A DNA stretch of 64,000 nucleotides from an uncultured Butyricicoccus sp. (lineage in GTDB: Bacteria > Bacillota > Clostridia > Oscillospirales > Butyricicoccaceae), in the NCBI GenBank assembly GCA_934532985.1, contig CAKTAV010000007.1:34714-98713 (forward strand), in the 5' to 3' direction. Positions 8,113 to 16,069 of the stretch are shown piece by piece; positions within the stretch are counted from its first letter, which is position 1, and each line of letters begins with the position of its first letter. Made by a program: the position numbers and the translations under genes. Below the pieces are notes generated by a model. That model saw only the letters and a program-made list of their open reading frames with translations, did no database searches and had not been told where the DNA came from.

Positions 8113-8429
8113 GTGCCTTTCATCAGATAGGATATACCATTTCTCATGCGGATTTTCCGAAATTTGTGAAATTCCAATTAAGGCATCTGTCAATTTTTCG
8201 CAACCATCTTGTAAAACGCTCTTCATGATTCGCTCCGTCTATGTCCTCGTGTCAAGGATTTTGAGTATCTTTGTCTTTCTTGCAACAACAACTGTGCCGA
8301 ATCACAGATTGAAATGTGCACAAAGTCTGGTTGGTCATTTTGGGCATGCTGCGCACATATTTTTCATCTCTCTATCTATTATATCTATTATATTCTCGAA
8401 ATATTTATATTTTTTATGATATATGCCCA
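8113..8429. other. Gene-free stretch
   Basis: AT-rich. I see no supported coding frame, RNA family or repeat before the micropeptide promoter. Confidence 0.5.
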
Positions 8430-8458
8430 TAGACTTTCCTCCTTGTTTGCTGTAATAT
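8430..8458 (+). promoter_or_regulatory. Probable promoter of the micropeptide genes
   Basis: TAGACT (8430-8435), 17 bp, TAATAT (8453-8458). Each box matches consensus at four of six positions. It predicts a leader of about 125 nt that is purine-rich. Confidence 0.45.
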
Positions 8459-8590
8459 ATGGGCAAGCTAAAGAGAGCAGAACAGAGAAAAAACAAAGAG
8501 TCTGCGAAGCGCAGCCGAAGAAAAGGAAAACGCAAAAATTATGCAAGATTTTCTTTTCATCCTGCATTTTTCAAAAAGGAGGTTATCATC

Positions 8591-8686
8591 ATGACGGCTA
8601 GAAATATGTGGAGAGCATTCGCTCATATGTGTGATTCCTGCGGCGGCTTTACCATGCAGCAGCATCGCGACATGAACAGAAGATAA
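8591..8686 (+). CDS. Micropeptide, tandem copy 1 (31 residues, CxxCGG)
   Basis: A 31-codon gene whose ATG is preceded by AAGGAGG with 8-nt spacing. The peptide begins 'MTARNMWRAF', has a central 'HMCDSCGGF' and ends 'QQHRDMNRR'. It is polar and basic at both ends, with a CxxC pair followed by Gly-Gly, one Trp and several Met and His residues. It has no membrane segment or signal peptide. The frame stays open upstream to 8459, but the shared ribosome binding site of all three copies marks 8591 as the start. I do not recognise the family. Metal binding through Cys/His, a secreted or modified signal, or a small RNA- or protein-binding adaptor are all possible. Confidence 0.75.
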   Translation: MTARNMWRAFAHMCDSCGGFTMQQHRDMNRR

Positions 8687-8731
8687 GTTATTCACCAGCT
8701 ATTGTAATTATTTATTAAGGAGGTCAGTACC

Positions 8732-8827
8732 ATGACGGCAAGAAATATGTGGAGAGCATTCGCTCATATGTGTGATTCCTGCGGCGGCTTTACTATGCAG
8801 CAGCACCGCGACATGAACAGAAAGTAA
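8732..8827 (+). CDS. Micropeptide, tandem copy 2 (31 residues, CxxCGG)
   Basis: Identical to copy 1 except for the last residue (Arg to Lys). The three other base changes inside the gene are synonymous (Ala3, Thr21, His25), which suggests selection on the peptide itself. AAGGAGG precedes the ATG. It starts exactly 141 bp after copy 1. Confidence 0.78.
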   Translation: MTARNMWRAFAHMCDSCGGFTMQQHRDMNRK

Positions 8828-8872
8828 GTTATTCACCCGCTATCGTAACAGTTGATAAAGGAGGTCAGTACC

Positions 8873-8968
8873 ATGACGGCAAGAAATATGTGGAGAGCAT
8901 TCTCTCATATGTGTGATTCCTGCGGCGGCTTTACTATGCAGCAGCACCGCGATACCAATCGAAAGTAA
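8873..8968 (+). CDS. Micropeptide, tandem copy 3 (31 residues, CxxCGG)
   Basis: Differs from copy 2 by Ala11 to Ser and Met28 to Thr, plus synonymous changes at Asp27, Asn29 and Arg30. The Trp, both Cys, the Gly-Gly and the His residues are all kept. AAAGGAGG precedes the ATG. It starts exactly 141 bp after copy 2 and is followed by a strong terminator, so the three genes probably form one transcript. Confidence 0.78.
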   Translation: MTARNMWRAFSHMCDSCGGFTMQQHRDTNRK

Positions 8969-9002
8969 GGTGATTGGATGAGTGAATCTGACGTGAAGAT
9001 CT

Positions 9003-9045
9003 AACCCTTATGACTTTGTGTAATGACAGGTCATAAGGGTTTTTT
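9003..9045 (+). terminator. Terminator of the micropeptide operon
   Basis: A 12-bp perfect stem, AACCCTTATGAC (9003-9014) with GTCATAAGGGTT (9030-9041), plus a T-run. Confidence 0.92.
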
Positions 9046-9071
9046 CATATCCAAAACCGTAAATTGGCATG

Positions 9072-9103
9072 AAAAAACACAGGACAGCCATGCCATCCTG
9101 TGT
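9072..9103 (-). terminator. Terminator of the metallophosphatase-YibE operon
   Basis: Minus strand: ACACAGGA (9103-9096) pairs with TCCTGTGT (9084-9077), followed by a run of T residues (A residues 9072-9077 on the plus strand). Confidence 0.85.
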
Positions 9104-9122
9104 CCTCATAAAAAGAGTCTGT

Positions 9123-10274
9123 TTACTTGACTCCTTGTTCTTTCTGCACCGGATGCGGTCTGCCAAACAGCCATGCCGCCACAAAGGCGGTCGTCGGAAC
9201 GGCAAGAATCACGCCCATGCTCGCCGCAATACCCTGCATCAGTTCAATGCCCACCGAGTACATATTCACCAGCTGTAGGTACTGATAGTCATAGGCATAC
9301 AGAAACACCAGCGTATTGATCGACCCGCCGGTAAACGCCAAAATCAGCGTATTCGACATCGTGCCCATCATATCCCGTCCGACATTCATACCCGAACGAA
9401 ACAGCTCCGTCCGGCTGAGTGATGAGTTAGTCTGGTGCAGCTCGTGAATCGTCGACGCCACAGACATGCCGACATCCATCACCGCACCGAGCGCCGCGAT
9501 CAAAATGCCCGCGAACAGCAGCTCTCCAATGCGAATATCCGTCATCTGTTCGACATAGATCAAGTCCTCAATGTCGCTGACATTGTAGCCGGAAATCTCC
9601 GTCACCCGACCAAAGATCCACGCAAAGGCACCCGCAATGCCGACGCCCAGCACGGTTCCCACGGTCGCAGCGAACGACTTGCGCGTCACGCCATCCACCA
9701 AAAGCATGGTAACCGCCGTCGTGAGAACAACCACCAGAATCGCCGCCGCAATCGGCGAAAAACCGCGGTAAATCACCGGCAAAAACAAAAACAACACGCA
9801 GACAAACGTGAACAGCAGACTCAGAACCGATGCCAGTCCCTTTTTTCCGCCAATCAGGACAATGCACAGCAGGAAAATAGCAATCATCACATATATCGCC
9901 ATGCCGCGATCCACGCTGTACACCGACGCCACCAGCTCGCCCTGCGACTGACTAACCAGCGCGATGACATGCATCCCCTTACGGCAGTGTGCGCCGAACA
10001 GATAGCTTGACGAGCTGGTCGCCGTCACTTCCTCTCCCTTATGCTCTCCGGAGGTCAATTGCAGGCGAACGGTTTGGTGTCCCACCGTATTTCCGCCATC
10101 CGTCGTGTTGTCCTCCATCACTTGCGTTACAACCGCTTTATCGAAATTTCGTCCCTCATTTTCCAACAGCTTGGTCTTTTGGATTTGATTCAATGGAATG
10201 AGGAAAATCAGGAACAGGATGCCTGCGGCAAGCAGGCATCCCGTTCTCCGTAATCTTGCAGAGGTATTCTTCAC
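9123..10274 (-). CDS. YibE/F family multipass membrane protein
   Basis: 383 residues, matching the YibE/F-like family. It has one N-terminal transmembrane segment, an extracytoplasmic beta domain (about 40-130), then roughly seven membrane segments from 'VMIAIFLLCIVLIGG' to the C-terminus. The family hallmark region with 'GAVMDVGMSVAS' and the following 'MNVGRDMMGTMSNTL' is present. The function of the family is unproven. The start is GTG at 10274, directly abutting the stop codon of the upstream phosphatase gene, so translation is probably coupled. It shares a terminator at 9072-9103. Confidence 0.88.
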   Translation of the reverse strand: MKNTSARLRRTGCLLAAGILFLIFLIPLNQIQKTKLLENEGRNFDKAVVTQVMEDNTTDGGNTVGHQTVRLQLTSGEHKGEEVTATSSSSYLFGAHCRKGMHVIALVSQSQGELVASVYSVDRGMAIYVMIAIFLLCIVLIGGKKGLASVLSLLFTFVCVLFLFLPVIYRGFSPIAAAILVVVLTTAVTMLLVDGVTRKSFAATVGTVLGVGIAGAFAWIFGRVTEISGYNVSDIEDLIYVEQMTDIRIGELLFAGILIAALGAVMDVGMSVASTIHELHQTNSSLSRTELFRSGMNVGRDMMGTMSNTLILAFTGGSINTLVFLYAYDYQYLQLVNMYSVGIELMQGIAASMGVILAVPTTAFVAAWLFGRPHPVQKEQGVK

Positions 10275-12542
10275 TTACTTCACCCGTACCGTCTTGACCG
10301 CGCTGTATGCGCCGTACAGCCGTGTTCCGTCTACGGTCTTATACGCGCGAACCTTCACATAGTACGTCGCGCCGGAGCGCAGGCCCTTCAGCTCCCGCTT
10401 GGTCGAGGTCGTGCGAACCGTCTTGGCATTTTTGCCGTTCTTATCCGTTGCATAGGAAATCGCATAGCCGGTTACCTTGCCCTTCGACTTGGCAATCGAC
10501 ACCGCTGCCATTCCCTTCTTTGCCGAGGATACCGACTTCACCGCTGCCTTTGCCGGAACGATCGAGAATGAAACCGTCTTGCTGCCCGTGTAACGTCCCC
10601 TTCCGGTCAGCGTCAGGTTCGCGCGTCCGGTGTTCTTGTTGTGCGAAGCACTGACCGTATAGTCCTTGCCCTCCGTCAGCGCCGTACCGCCGATGCTGAC
10701 CGTAACCTGCGGAACAATGCGCTTGCCGGTGTAGACCTGCTTGCTCACCTTGGATACCATCGCTTCGCCTAAATCGAATTCCTTGCGGATCGAGAAGCTG
10801 GTATCAATCTTCTCATTATTGTCTGTGCGGTAGGTATTGATGGTAAAGCTCTTATCTGTGATGTCCACCAGCGAGTAGGTCGGCACGTCCTCCTGCCAGC
10901 GGTTTGCAATGTAGCTCTGCATACGCGGAACCAGATCGTAGTACTTACTGCCCGAGGAGGAGTTCGCCGTCATATACAAAATACCTTCCGGGTTTACCGC
11001 CGTATCACCCGTGGTCGGCTGTACCGCCTGCACGTCCATAACCGCCTTCAGGTAATCCAGATAGTTCTTCTCATCCGGATCGATGGTGTCATCCTTGATA
11101 TTCGCCGGGGCAGTGTAAATCGGAGCGGTCACACCCGCCGTATCCGCATCCACGTCCTTTTTCAGCTGCGTATCAAACGCATCATCTGTATACTCCACCG
11201 TCTTTTTTCCGCCCTTCAAAATCTGGGAGCGGGAGTACGCATGGTCATGACCCGTCAAAACGACATCAATGTCATTTTCCTCAAAATACGGAACCAGCGT
11301 GTAGCGCAGGTTGGTGATCTCCGGCTCATTGGAGTGCTCCGCCGAACCATAGATGTCCTGATGGAGTACAACCACACGCCAGGTGCAGTCCGGGTTGGCT
11401 GCAATCGCCTGCTCGATAAACTGCTTATGCTCCGCCGCGTTGGTATCCTGCGTGTTCAGCATGAGGAACAGCGCCGAGCCGTAGGTAAACCAGTAGTCGC
11501 CGCCGACTACGCCGTTGTCGCCCAGCTTGCTGTTATTCGGCGTATTGAAGTGATAGCCGTAGTTCGGGTTGTCTGCATCGTGGTTGCCGACGGTCGTTGC
11601 AACCGGAAGCGACTTCAGCACATCCGGGCTGAGATAACCGGCGTACTCGATTTCACTGGTCGAGCCATCCTTGTTCGGCGACTTCTTTTTCGTTGTCTGA
11701 ATCTGATCTCCCGCCGAGAGCACAAAGCTCACGTTGTCGTCCGACATCTCCATCGCCGTGTTCAGTGTCGTGTTCCAGTTGAACGCATCGCTGCATACCG
11801 ACTCCGACTGTGCCTGATAAAACGCCTCGCTGTCCGATCCCTTCTGCTCATTGGAGGAACCGATCTGCGGGTCACCGACATAGACAAAGCGGAACGCATC
11901 GGTATTTCTTGCCACGTACTTTTCCGGCTCGGTGTAGGTGCCGTCATCCTTCTGGTAGCTGTAATAATAGGTCTTACCCTCGCTCAGGCCAGTCGCCGTG
12001 ACCTTGTTGGACAGATACGCCGTGCCCGTCTTGCTGTCCGTCGTGGCGTCCTCCTGCGACGCAACGTATACGCTGGCGTCGCGCATGCTGCGTCCTCTGC
12101 CGATAATCAGCTTCGGCGCGGATTCCTCTGCCGCCTGCGGGTCAATTTCCGCTACCTCCGCCGCAATCGTCGACGACTGCGCCGTGTCGTCCGCCATGAC
12201 CGCCTGCTCCGCGCCCGACGCATCCCCGGCGTCCACAGTCTGCTCCTCCGAGGAGGAACCGGATTCAGCCGCCGCCTTCTGCGAGTACCACGCAAAGTTC
12301 AGCTGCGTCGCATCGCTGCCCGGCGTCAGCGAAATCTGTGTCCAGTCCTTGCTGATCGAGCCGCTCCATTCCTTCTGCCAATTCTTCCACGCATCGGTCG
12401 CATGGATGGCAGACGCCAAATCCTCTGCCGACGTTTTGCCGTCCGGCGCCGCCGACGCAAATGCCGGAATAGCGCTTCCCGCCGCCACTGCCGCCGTCAT
12501 CGTGCCCGCCAAAAGGCGTCGCTTCCAACTGCATTTCATCAT
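10275..12542 (-). CDS. Secreted purple-acid-phosphatase-like metallophosphoesterase with C-terminal fibronectin-type domain
   Basis: 755 residues. An N-terminal signal peptide ends around residue 29 ('AFASAAPDG'). An acidic, alanine-rich linker interrupts a purple-acid-phosphatase N-like domain (about 70-220). The calcineurin-like catalytic domain follows, with metal-site motifs 'YVGDPQIG', 'SAGDQI', 'VGNHDAD', 'VVLHQDIYG' and 'VVLTGHDHAYSRS'. The last 160 residues hold an Ig-like segment and a fibronectin III-like repeat ('YYVKVRAYKTVDG'). It is probably exported and wall-associated, hydrolysing phosphate esters outside the cell. AGGAGG precedes ATG 12542 and the promoter is at 12589-12616. 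It is immediately followed by the YibE/F gene. Confidence 0.88.
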   Translation of the reverse strand: MMKCSWKRRLLAGTMTAAVAAGSAIPAFASAAPDGKTSAEDLASAIHATDAWKNWQKEWSGSISKDWTQISLTPGSDATQLNFAWYSQKAAAESGSSSEEQTVDAGDASGAEQAVMADDTAQSSTIAAEVAEIDPQAAEESAPKLIIGRGRSMRDASVYVASQEDATTDSKTGTAYLSNKVTATGLSEGKTYYYSYQKDDGTYTEPEKYVARNTDAFRFVYVGDPQIGSSNEQKGSDSEAFYQAQSESVCSDAFNWNTTLNTAMEMSDDNVSFVLSAGDQIQTTKKKSPNKDGSTSEIEYAGYLSPDVLKSLPVATTVGNHDADNPNYGYHFNTPNNSKLGDNGVVGGDYWFTYGSALFLMLNTQDTNAAEHKQFIEQAIAANPDCTWRVVVLHQDIYGSAEHSNEPEITNLRYTLVPYFEENDIDVVLTGHDHAYSRSQILKGGKKTVEYTDDAFDTQLKKDVDADTAGVTAPIYTAPANIKDDTIDPDEKNYLDYLKAVMDVQAVQPTTGDTAVNPEGILYMTANSSSGSKYYDLVPRMQSYIANRWQEDVPTYSLVDITDKSFTINTYRTDNNEKIDTSFSIRKEFDLGEAMVSKVSKQVYTGKRIVPQVTVSIGGTALTEGKDYTVSASHNKNTGRANLTLTGRGRYTGSKTVSFSIVPAKAAVKSVSSAKKGMAAVSIAKSKGKVTGYAISYATDKNGKNAKTVRTTSTKRELKGLRSGATYYVKVRAYKTVDGTRLYGAYSAVKTVRVK

Positions 12543-12588
12543 TTCATTTCCTCCTTGAATGATCGCATAAACAGCCTCTTACAGCCCG

Positions 12589-12616
12589 ATTATATCATCA
12601 CAAATCGCAGGGTCAA
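12589..12616 (-). promoter_or_regulatory. Promoter of the metallophosphatase-YibE operon
   Basis: Minus strand: TTGACC (12616-12611), 16 bp, perfect TATAAT (12594-12589). Confidence 0.8.
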
Positions 12617-12691
12617 TGAACTTTACACAAACTTAAACGCAATTTTTCACTTCTTTATTATATCCGAAAGCGAGATAGCTTTTACCCAACC

Positions 12692-12725
12692 AAAAACGGC
12701 TGCGCGATGCCGCACAGCCGTTTTT
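12692..12725. terminator. Terminator after the UPF0210 gene
   Basis: AAAAACGGCTG (12692-12702) pairs with CAGCCGTTTTT (12715-12725). A and T runs on both sides make it bidirectional, and on the minus strand it ends the ACT-UPF0210 operon. Confidence 0.88.
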
Positions 12726-12767
12726 CCTGTTTCTTCCGCAAGCATACGGAAGTCTGTTTTTTCTTGT

Positions 12768-14129
12768 TTAGTTCTTCAGCGAGTGCATCGGCGCCGGAAT
12801 GCGTCCGCCGCGATGAATAAAGCCCGCTGACGAGAACGAATGCACATCCATAACCGGAGCCGAGCCCAGCAGGCCGCCGAACTCCAGCTCGTCGCCGACC
12901 TTCTTGCCGATCGCCGGAATGACGCGAACCGCTGTCGTCTTGGTGTTGACCACGCCGATGGCAATTTCGTCCGCAATCATCGCCGCAATGGTCTCCGCCG
13001 GGGTGTCGCCCGGAATTGCGATCATATCCAGACCGACCGAGCAAACCGCCGTCATGGACTCCAGCTTGTCCAGACACAGCGCGCCCTCGCGCACGGCGTG
13101 AATCATGCCCTCATCCTCCGAAACCGGAATAAAGGCGCCCGACAAACCGCCGACCGAGGCCGACGCCATAACGCCGCCCTTCTTGACCGCGTCGTTCAGC
13201 ATGGCGAGAATTGCCGTTGTACCGTGCGTACCGCAGCACTCCAGACCGACTTCCTCCAAAATGCGGGCAACCGAGTCGCCCACCGCCGGTGTCGGCGCCA
13301 GCGACAGATCCACAATACCAAACGGAACGCCCAGACGCTCGCCCGCCATCGAACCGACCAGCTGACCCATACGGGTGATCTTAAACGCGGTCTTTTTGAT
13401 GATGTCCGCGATCTCGTTGATCGAGCAGTCCGGACCCGCGCGGCGAATCGCCGAGTGCACAACACCCGGGCCGGATACGCCGACATTGATGACGCACTCC
13501 GGCTCACCCACGCCGTGGAACGCGCCTGCCATAAACGGGTTGTCCTCGACTGCATTAGCAAACACAACCAGCTTGCCCGCGCCGATGCAGTTGCGGTCCG
13601 CCGTCAGCTCGGCGGTCTCACGGATGATATTGCCCATCATGCCGATGGCGTCCAGATTGATGCCCGCCTTGGTGGAGGCCACATTGACCGACGAACATAC
13701 CAGCTCGGTGGATGCCAGTGCCTCCGGAATCGAGCGGATCAGTGTCTCGTCACCCTTGGCAAAGCCCTTCTGCACGAGGGCGGAGAAGCCGCCGATGAAG
13801 TTGACGCCCGTGGTCTGCGCCGCACGATCCAGCGCCTGCGCCAGTGGGACGTAGGAATTGGCATTGGTGGTTGCGCCGATCATCGCCAGCGGCGTGACCG
13901 AGATGCGCTTGTTGATGATCGGAATGCCCAGCTCGGTTTCAATGCCCTCGCCGGTCTCGACCAGATGCTCCGCATAGCGCGTCACCTTGTCATAGATCTT
14001 GTCTGCCAGAACATTGATGTCATCCGACGCACAATCCATCAGCGAAATGCCCATGGTAATCGTTCGGATGTCCAGATGCTCCTCTTCGATCATCTTAATG
14101 GTCTCTAAAATATCAAAATTATTCAGCAT
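12768..14129 (-). CDS. UPF0210 (DUF711, PFL-like) family protein
   Basis: 453 residues, full family length. Conserved features include 'RTITMGISLMDC' near the N-terminus, the glycine-rich 'GVSGPGVVHSAIRRAG' and 'GTHGTTAILAMLNDAVKKGG' towards the middle, and the C-terminal 'VPVMDVHSFSS'-like segment. The fold is related to glycyl-radical enzymes of the pyruvate formate-lyase type, but the catalytic role is unproven. It sits 18 bp after the ACT-domain gene on the same strand, the usual UPF0237-UPF0210 pairing. AGGAGG overlaps the end of the ACT gene. Confidence 0.92.
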   Translation of the reverse strand: MLNNFDILETIKMIEEEHLDIRTITMGISLMDCASDDINVLADKIYDKVTRYAEHLVETGEGIETELGIPIINKRISVTPLAMIGATTNANSYVPLAQALDRAAQTTGVNFIGGFSALVQKGFAKGDETLIRSIPEALASTELVCSSVNVASTKAGINLDAIGMMGNIIRETAELTADRNCIGAGKLVVFANAVEDNPFMAGAFHGVGEPECVINVGVSGPGVVHSAIRRAGPDCSINEIADIIKKTAFKITRMGQLVGSMAGERLGVPFGIVDLSLAPTPAVGDSVARILEEVGLECCGTHGTTAILAMLNDAVKKGGVMASASVGGLSGAFIPVSEDEGMIHAVREGALCLDKLESMTAVCSVGLDMIAIPGDTPAETIAAMIADEIAIGVVNTKTTAVRVIPAIGKKVGDELEFGGLLGSAPVMDVHSFSSAGFIHRGGRIPAPMHSLKN

Positions 14130-14147
14130 GGTGTCGTGTCAGCCTCC

Positions 14148-14420
14148 TCAGATGCGATGCATGGCGTTGAAAATATCCTCATGCATGACATGCACCTTCA
14201 TGTTCAGCTCCACGCCGTCTGCCTCCAGCTCTGTCGTCAGCGCGGGGAAGCTGATGTCGCAGCCCTCCAGCTCAACCAGCATGGTCATGGCGAACATGTC
14301 GCCTCCCAGAATGTTCTGATGAACGTCCAGAATATTGACGTTGTGTTCAAACAGAGTAGTTGCGATCTTTGCAATGACGCCGACGTGATCCTTGCCGGCT
14401 ACCGTAACAACTGCACGCAT
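14148..14420 (-). CDS. ACT domain protein, UPF0237 family
   Basis: 90 residues, a single ACT domain: 'VTVAGKDHVGVIAKIATTLF' is the first strand-helix and 'NILDVHQNILGG' the second. ACT domains bind small ligands, usually amino acids, at dimer interfaces. This family is nearly always encoded just before UPF0210, as here, and is thought to regulate it or partner with it. AGGAGGA at 14431-14437 precedes the ATG. Confidence 0.92.
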   Translation of the reverse strand: MRAVVTVAGKDHVGVIAKIATTLFEHNVNILDVHQNILGGDMFAMTMLVELEGCDISFPALTTELEADGVELNMKVHVMHEDIFNAMHRI

Positions 14421-14598
14421 GATAGTATGTTCCTCCTAATACGTTGCCATCCCATCGTCGGGATGTCTTTTTTCTTTATTTCAGCAATGGGCGCGCTGCA
14501 AACGATATGGCACAGCTGCCCGATTTACTTTCGTGATATGTGGCGAGGGGTTGGCGGAGAGCGGATCGGTAACTGGTGCGCTTCATAATCGCCTCTGT

Positions 14599-14728
14599 GC
14601 TGTCGCTTCGGCAAATTTCACTACCTCCCTGTGCCAAAAGTCTTGGCACAGCTCGACCGTTCCATTGCCTCGCTCCTTCGCGTCACAACCGCTTCGCTGG
14701 GTTGCGTCGCGATATATGTAAGATTTAC
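14599..14728 (+). repeat. Dispersed repeat, type 2, copy A (two hairpins)
   Basis: Aligns over about 130 bp with 56285-56414. Both begin GCTGTCGCTTCGGC and both contain CGACCGTTCCATTGCC and a hairpin around ACAACCGCT...GGGTTG. The first hairpin has a different stem in each copy but always pairs (here CTGTGCC with GGCACAG). It ends at the shared border motif AAGATTTAC. Confidence 0.8.
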
Positions 14729-14768
14729 CTTGAGGATAGACGGGAAAAATAGAATATATTGCAGAATT

Positions 14769-14833
14769 TAATCCCTTCAGTCAATTGCTTCGCAATTGCC
14801 AGCTTCCCTTGCATCAAGGGACGCCTTTGGTGC
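14769..14833 (-). repeat. Dispersed repeat, type 1 (variable hairpin CAATTGC/GCAATTG)
   Basis: The core is AATCCCTTCAGT, a variable palindrome (CAATTGC-ttc-GCAATTG), then CCCTTGCATCAAGGG and GCCTTTGGTGCG. The same frame with a different palindrome occurs at 63366-63422, 28099-28189 and, inverted, at 14873-14927 and 49741-49815. Confidence 0.8.
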
Positions 14834-14850
14834 GTACCATTTACCTATCT

Positions 14851-14927
14851 GTTCTCAGAGTAAATCTTGCGTTTGGCTCCCCTTGCAGAACAAGGGGAGC
14901 TGGCACGAAGTGCCTGAGGGGATCTGA
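14851..14927 (+). repeat. Dispersed repeat, type 1 (variable hairpin GGCAC/GTGCC)
   Basis: Border motif GTTCTCAGAGTAAATCTTGC (14851-14870), then constant stem GCTCCCCTTG...CAAGGGGAGC, variable hairpin GGCAC-gaa-GTGCC, and TGAGGGGATCTGAA. It lies head-to-head with the copy at 14769-14833. Confidence 0.8.
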
Positions 14928-14959
14928 ATAGGCAATCACCGTTTCTTCACCCTTAGCGC

Positions 14960-16069
14960 TTATTCCACCGCTTCCAGCACCGACACCAGAATTGGATTGG
15001 ACAGCAAAAAGCCGTTTTCCGTCAGACTCCAGCGCGTTCCATCCCGCCGGACACAGCCGCGCGTAATCAGCGGCGTCAGCACCCGCTCCACCGGCGCAAA
15101 CGACCGGGCAAAGCGGTTTTCAAACTGCACCGCGTCCACGCCGTCTGATGTGCGCAGCGACAGCATGAGACATTCTGCCGCACGGTCAATGTCGTCGTCC
15201 TCGACCTCCGGCTCGCCGGTCAGCCACTGTTCCAGACTGCGCGGATTCTCCAGCCGCACGCCGCCGAAATCCGAGTGCGCCCCCGGCCCAAAGCCGAGGT
15301 ATTCCTCCTGCCGCCAATAGCGGCTGTTATGCCGGCTACGAAAGCCCGGGCGGGCAAAGTTGGAAATCTCATAGTGCTCCATCCCGTGCTCCCGCACGAG
15401 GTCACACAGCAGCAGATACCAGTCCGCCTGTGTGTCGCCGTCCGGCAACGGTGGATTTTCCCGCCCCAGCGGGGTGTCCGGCTCCAGCGTCAGACCGTAG
15501 CAGGACAGATGCTCCGGCTCCAGCGCGAGCAGCGCCTGTACCGAGTGCCGCAGACCCTCCTCGGTCTGTCCGGGCAGCGCATACATCAAATCCACACTGA
15601 TATTGGCAAAGCCTGCCTGTCGGGCACGGGCAAACGCATCCTGCGCCTGTGCAAAGGTATGAATACGTCCCAAGCGGCGCAGCTCTGTGTCATCCGCCGA
15701 CTGAATCCCCATCGACAGCCGATTGACGCCCGCCGCCCGCGTGTGATACAGAAACTCCTGCGTCATCGAGTCCGGATTGGCCTCACAGGTGATTTCCGCA
15801 TCCGGCAAGATGTCATAGCATTTCCGCACGGTGTCCAGCACCGCGGCAAGGCGCGCGCCGCCCAGCAGGCTTGGCGTTCCGCCGCCGAGGTAAATCGTGT
15901 CCACGACGTAATCCCTGCACGACGGCGCACGCTGGCGCAGGTGGGCGCACAGCGCATCGATATATGGCTGCCAGCACGTTTCCCGTCCCGCCAGCGAGTA
16001 AAAGTCGCAGTACGCGCACTTTTTCGCACAGAACGGGATGTGCAGATACAGCCCCAGTTTATTCTTCAT
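14960..16069 (-). CDS. hemW: HemW-type radical SAM protein (oxygen-independent coproporphyrinogen oxidase-like)
   Basis: 369 residues. It opens 'LYLHIPFCAKKCAYCDFY', which carries the CxxxCxxC iron-sulfur motif of radical SAM enzymes. 'YLGGGTPSLL' and 'SMGIQSADDTELRRLGR' follow, and a C-terminal HemN-like domain from about 270 is present. HemW is regarded as a heme chaperone and not a true HemN oxidase; the N-terminus and length fit HemW. I start it at ATG 16069, which overlaps the last 11 nt of lepA, so translation is probably coupled. The frame continues open much further upstream inside lepA, but only as a shadow. Confidence 0.92.
   Translation of the reverse strand: MKNKLGLYLHIPFCAKKCAYCDFYSLAGRETCWQPYIDALCAHLRQRAPSCRDYVVDTIYLGGGTPSLLGGARLAAVLDTVRKCYDILPDAEITCEANPDSMTQEFLYHTRAAGVNRLSMGIQSADDTELRRLGRIHTFAQAQDAFARARQAGFANISVDLMYALPGQTEEGLRHSVQALLALEPEHLSCYGLTLEPDTPLGRENPPLPDGDTQADWYLLLCDLVREHGMEHYEISNFARPGFRSRHNSRYWRQEEYLGFGPGAHSDFGGVRLENPRSLEQWLTGEPEVEDDDIDRAAECLMLSLRTSDGVDAVQFENRFARSFAPVERVLTPLITRGCVRRDGTRWSLTENGFLLSNPILVSVLEAVE

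Larger units (their letters stand above)
8575..8968 (+). repeat. Three 141-bp tandem units, each with ribosome binding site and micropeptide gene
   Basis: The start codons at 8591, 8732 and 8873 are exactly 141 bp apart. The spacers between copies are also related: both contain GTTATTCACC, then GCTAT, and end in GGAGGTCAGTACC. The spacers vary more than the coding parts. Confidence 0.9.

Noticed and set aside
8459..8590. N-terminal basic extension of the first micropeptide in the same frame
   Set aside because: The ATG at 8458-8460 abuts the proposed -10 box and has no ribosome site. Copies 2 and 3 have no such extension, and all three share a strong ribosome site just before the 31-codon gene.
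11241..12830. A 529-codon open frame on the plus strand, antisense to the metallophosphatase
   Set aside because: It is Arg-rich with no ribosome site or domain and arises from codon bias of the real minus-strand gene. The same applies to long frames opposite dnaK/dnaJ (23668-25557), iolD (36992-39043), the Clp gene (53618-55147) and others.
14448..14473. Plus-strand terminator CATCCC/GGGATG with T-run
   Set aside because: There is no plus-strand gene before it. It lies in the leader of the minus-strand ACT gene, where it lacks a T-run, so a role could not be supported.
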